From Flavobacteriales bacterium UBA5933 (GTDB lineage Bacteria > Bacteroidota > Bacteroidia > Flavobacteriales > Weeksellaceae): DNA of 5,645 nt. The stretch is from contig DJDD01000076.1 of NCBI GenBank assembly GCA_002430925.1, positions 1 to 5,645 on the forward strand, given 5' to 3'. The translations under genes and the position numbers were made by a program. Under the pieces are notes generated by a model that saw only the letters and a program-made list of their open reading frames with translations, did not search any database and was not told the origin of the DNA. This document shows, piece after piece, positions 5,591 to 5,645 of this stretch (positions are counted from its first letter, which is position 1; each line of letters opens with the position of its first letter).

Positions 5591-5645
5591 ATATAGATTA
5601 TTAAATGTAATTAAGAATTTTATTCGCTTAAGTTGTAATTATTAC

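Noticed and set aside
5620..5645. Possible end of a minus-strand gene (reading NNYNLSE then stop)
   Set aside because: Only seven codons are visible, too few to support a gene, although the hairpin at 5547-5590 would suit its terminator.

Overview
The window looks like chromosomal DNA from a member of the Flavobacteriia (Bacteroidota). It is very AT-rich, it has Bacteroidota-type promoter boxes (TAnnTTTG), lipoprotein signal peptides with an LxxC box, and a Bacteroidota-style LysA. It has two halves: a decaying polymorphic-toxin region (about 1-2410), then ordinary chromosomal genes (about 2550-5645).

Toxin region. The window opens inside the 3' end of an Rhs/YD-repeat gene. The conserved core end (YDYVARNYD, then a DP-x-G motif) leads into an AT-rich C-terminal tip. 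The tip carries a metzincin-type zinc-protease signature, HETFHSAGLRH, and a Met-turn-like SGNLMHQ. The gene is broken three times: a small deletion/frameshift near 69, a one-base frameshift near 295, and an in-frame TAA at 745 where CAA (Gln) is expected. Read through these lesions, it ends at 814-816 and overlaps the start of an intact lipoprotein gene (809-1231), the usual toxin/immunity layout. A second, more decayed unit follows. Fragments of an unidentified protein in shifting frames (about 1325-1645) have stops at probable Gln codons, and behind them lies a second lipoprotein gene (1663-2123) split at an A8 tract that is a slippery heptamer in the correct phase. A small CPCC-type zinc-ribbon gene (2162-2407) closes the array. 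I read this as a graveyard of Rhs tips in which the candidate immunity genes outlast the toxins.

Intergenic 2408-2678. This holds a compact, GC-richer element with a direct repeat of GGGATTGC, an AT palindrome, and a good TAnnTTTG promoter box just upstream of the next gene.

Conserved half. A 12-helix MFS transporter of the YbjJ-like type (2679-3845) is followed by a short secreted protein of unknown function (3899-4222). The latter converges on lysA (diaminopimelate decarboxylase, minus strand, 4271-5482). A perfect 60-bp palindrome contains both stop codons and should terminate transcription from both sides. lysA has its own TAnnTTTG box, and a 15-bp-arm hairpin lies further upstream.

The most interesting object is the Rhs metzincin effector with its overlapping lipoprotein partner and the neighbouring decayed second pair. 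No CRISPR array, tRNA, rRNA or insertion sequence was seen.
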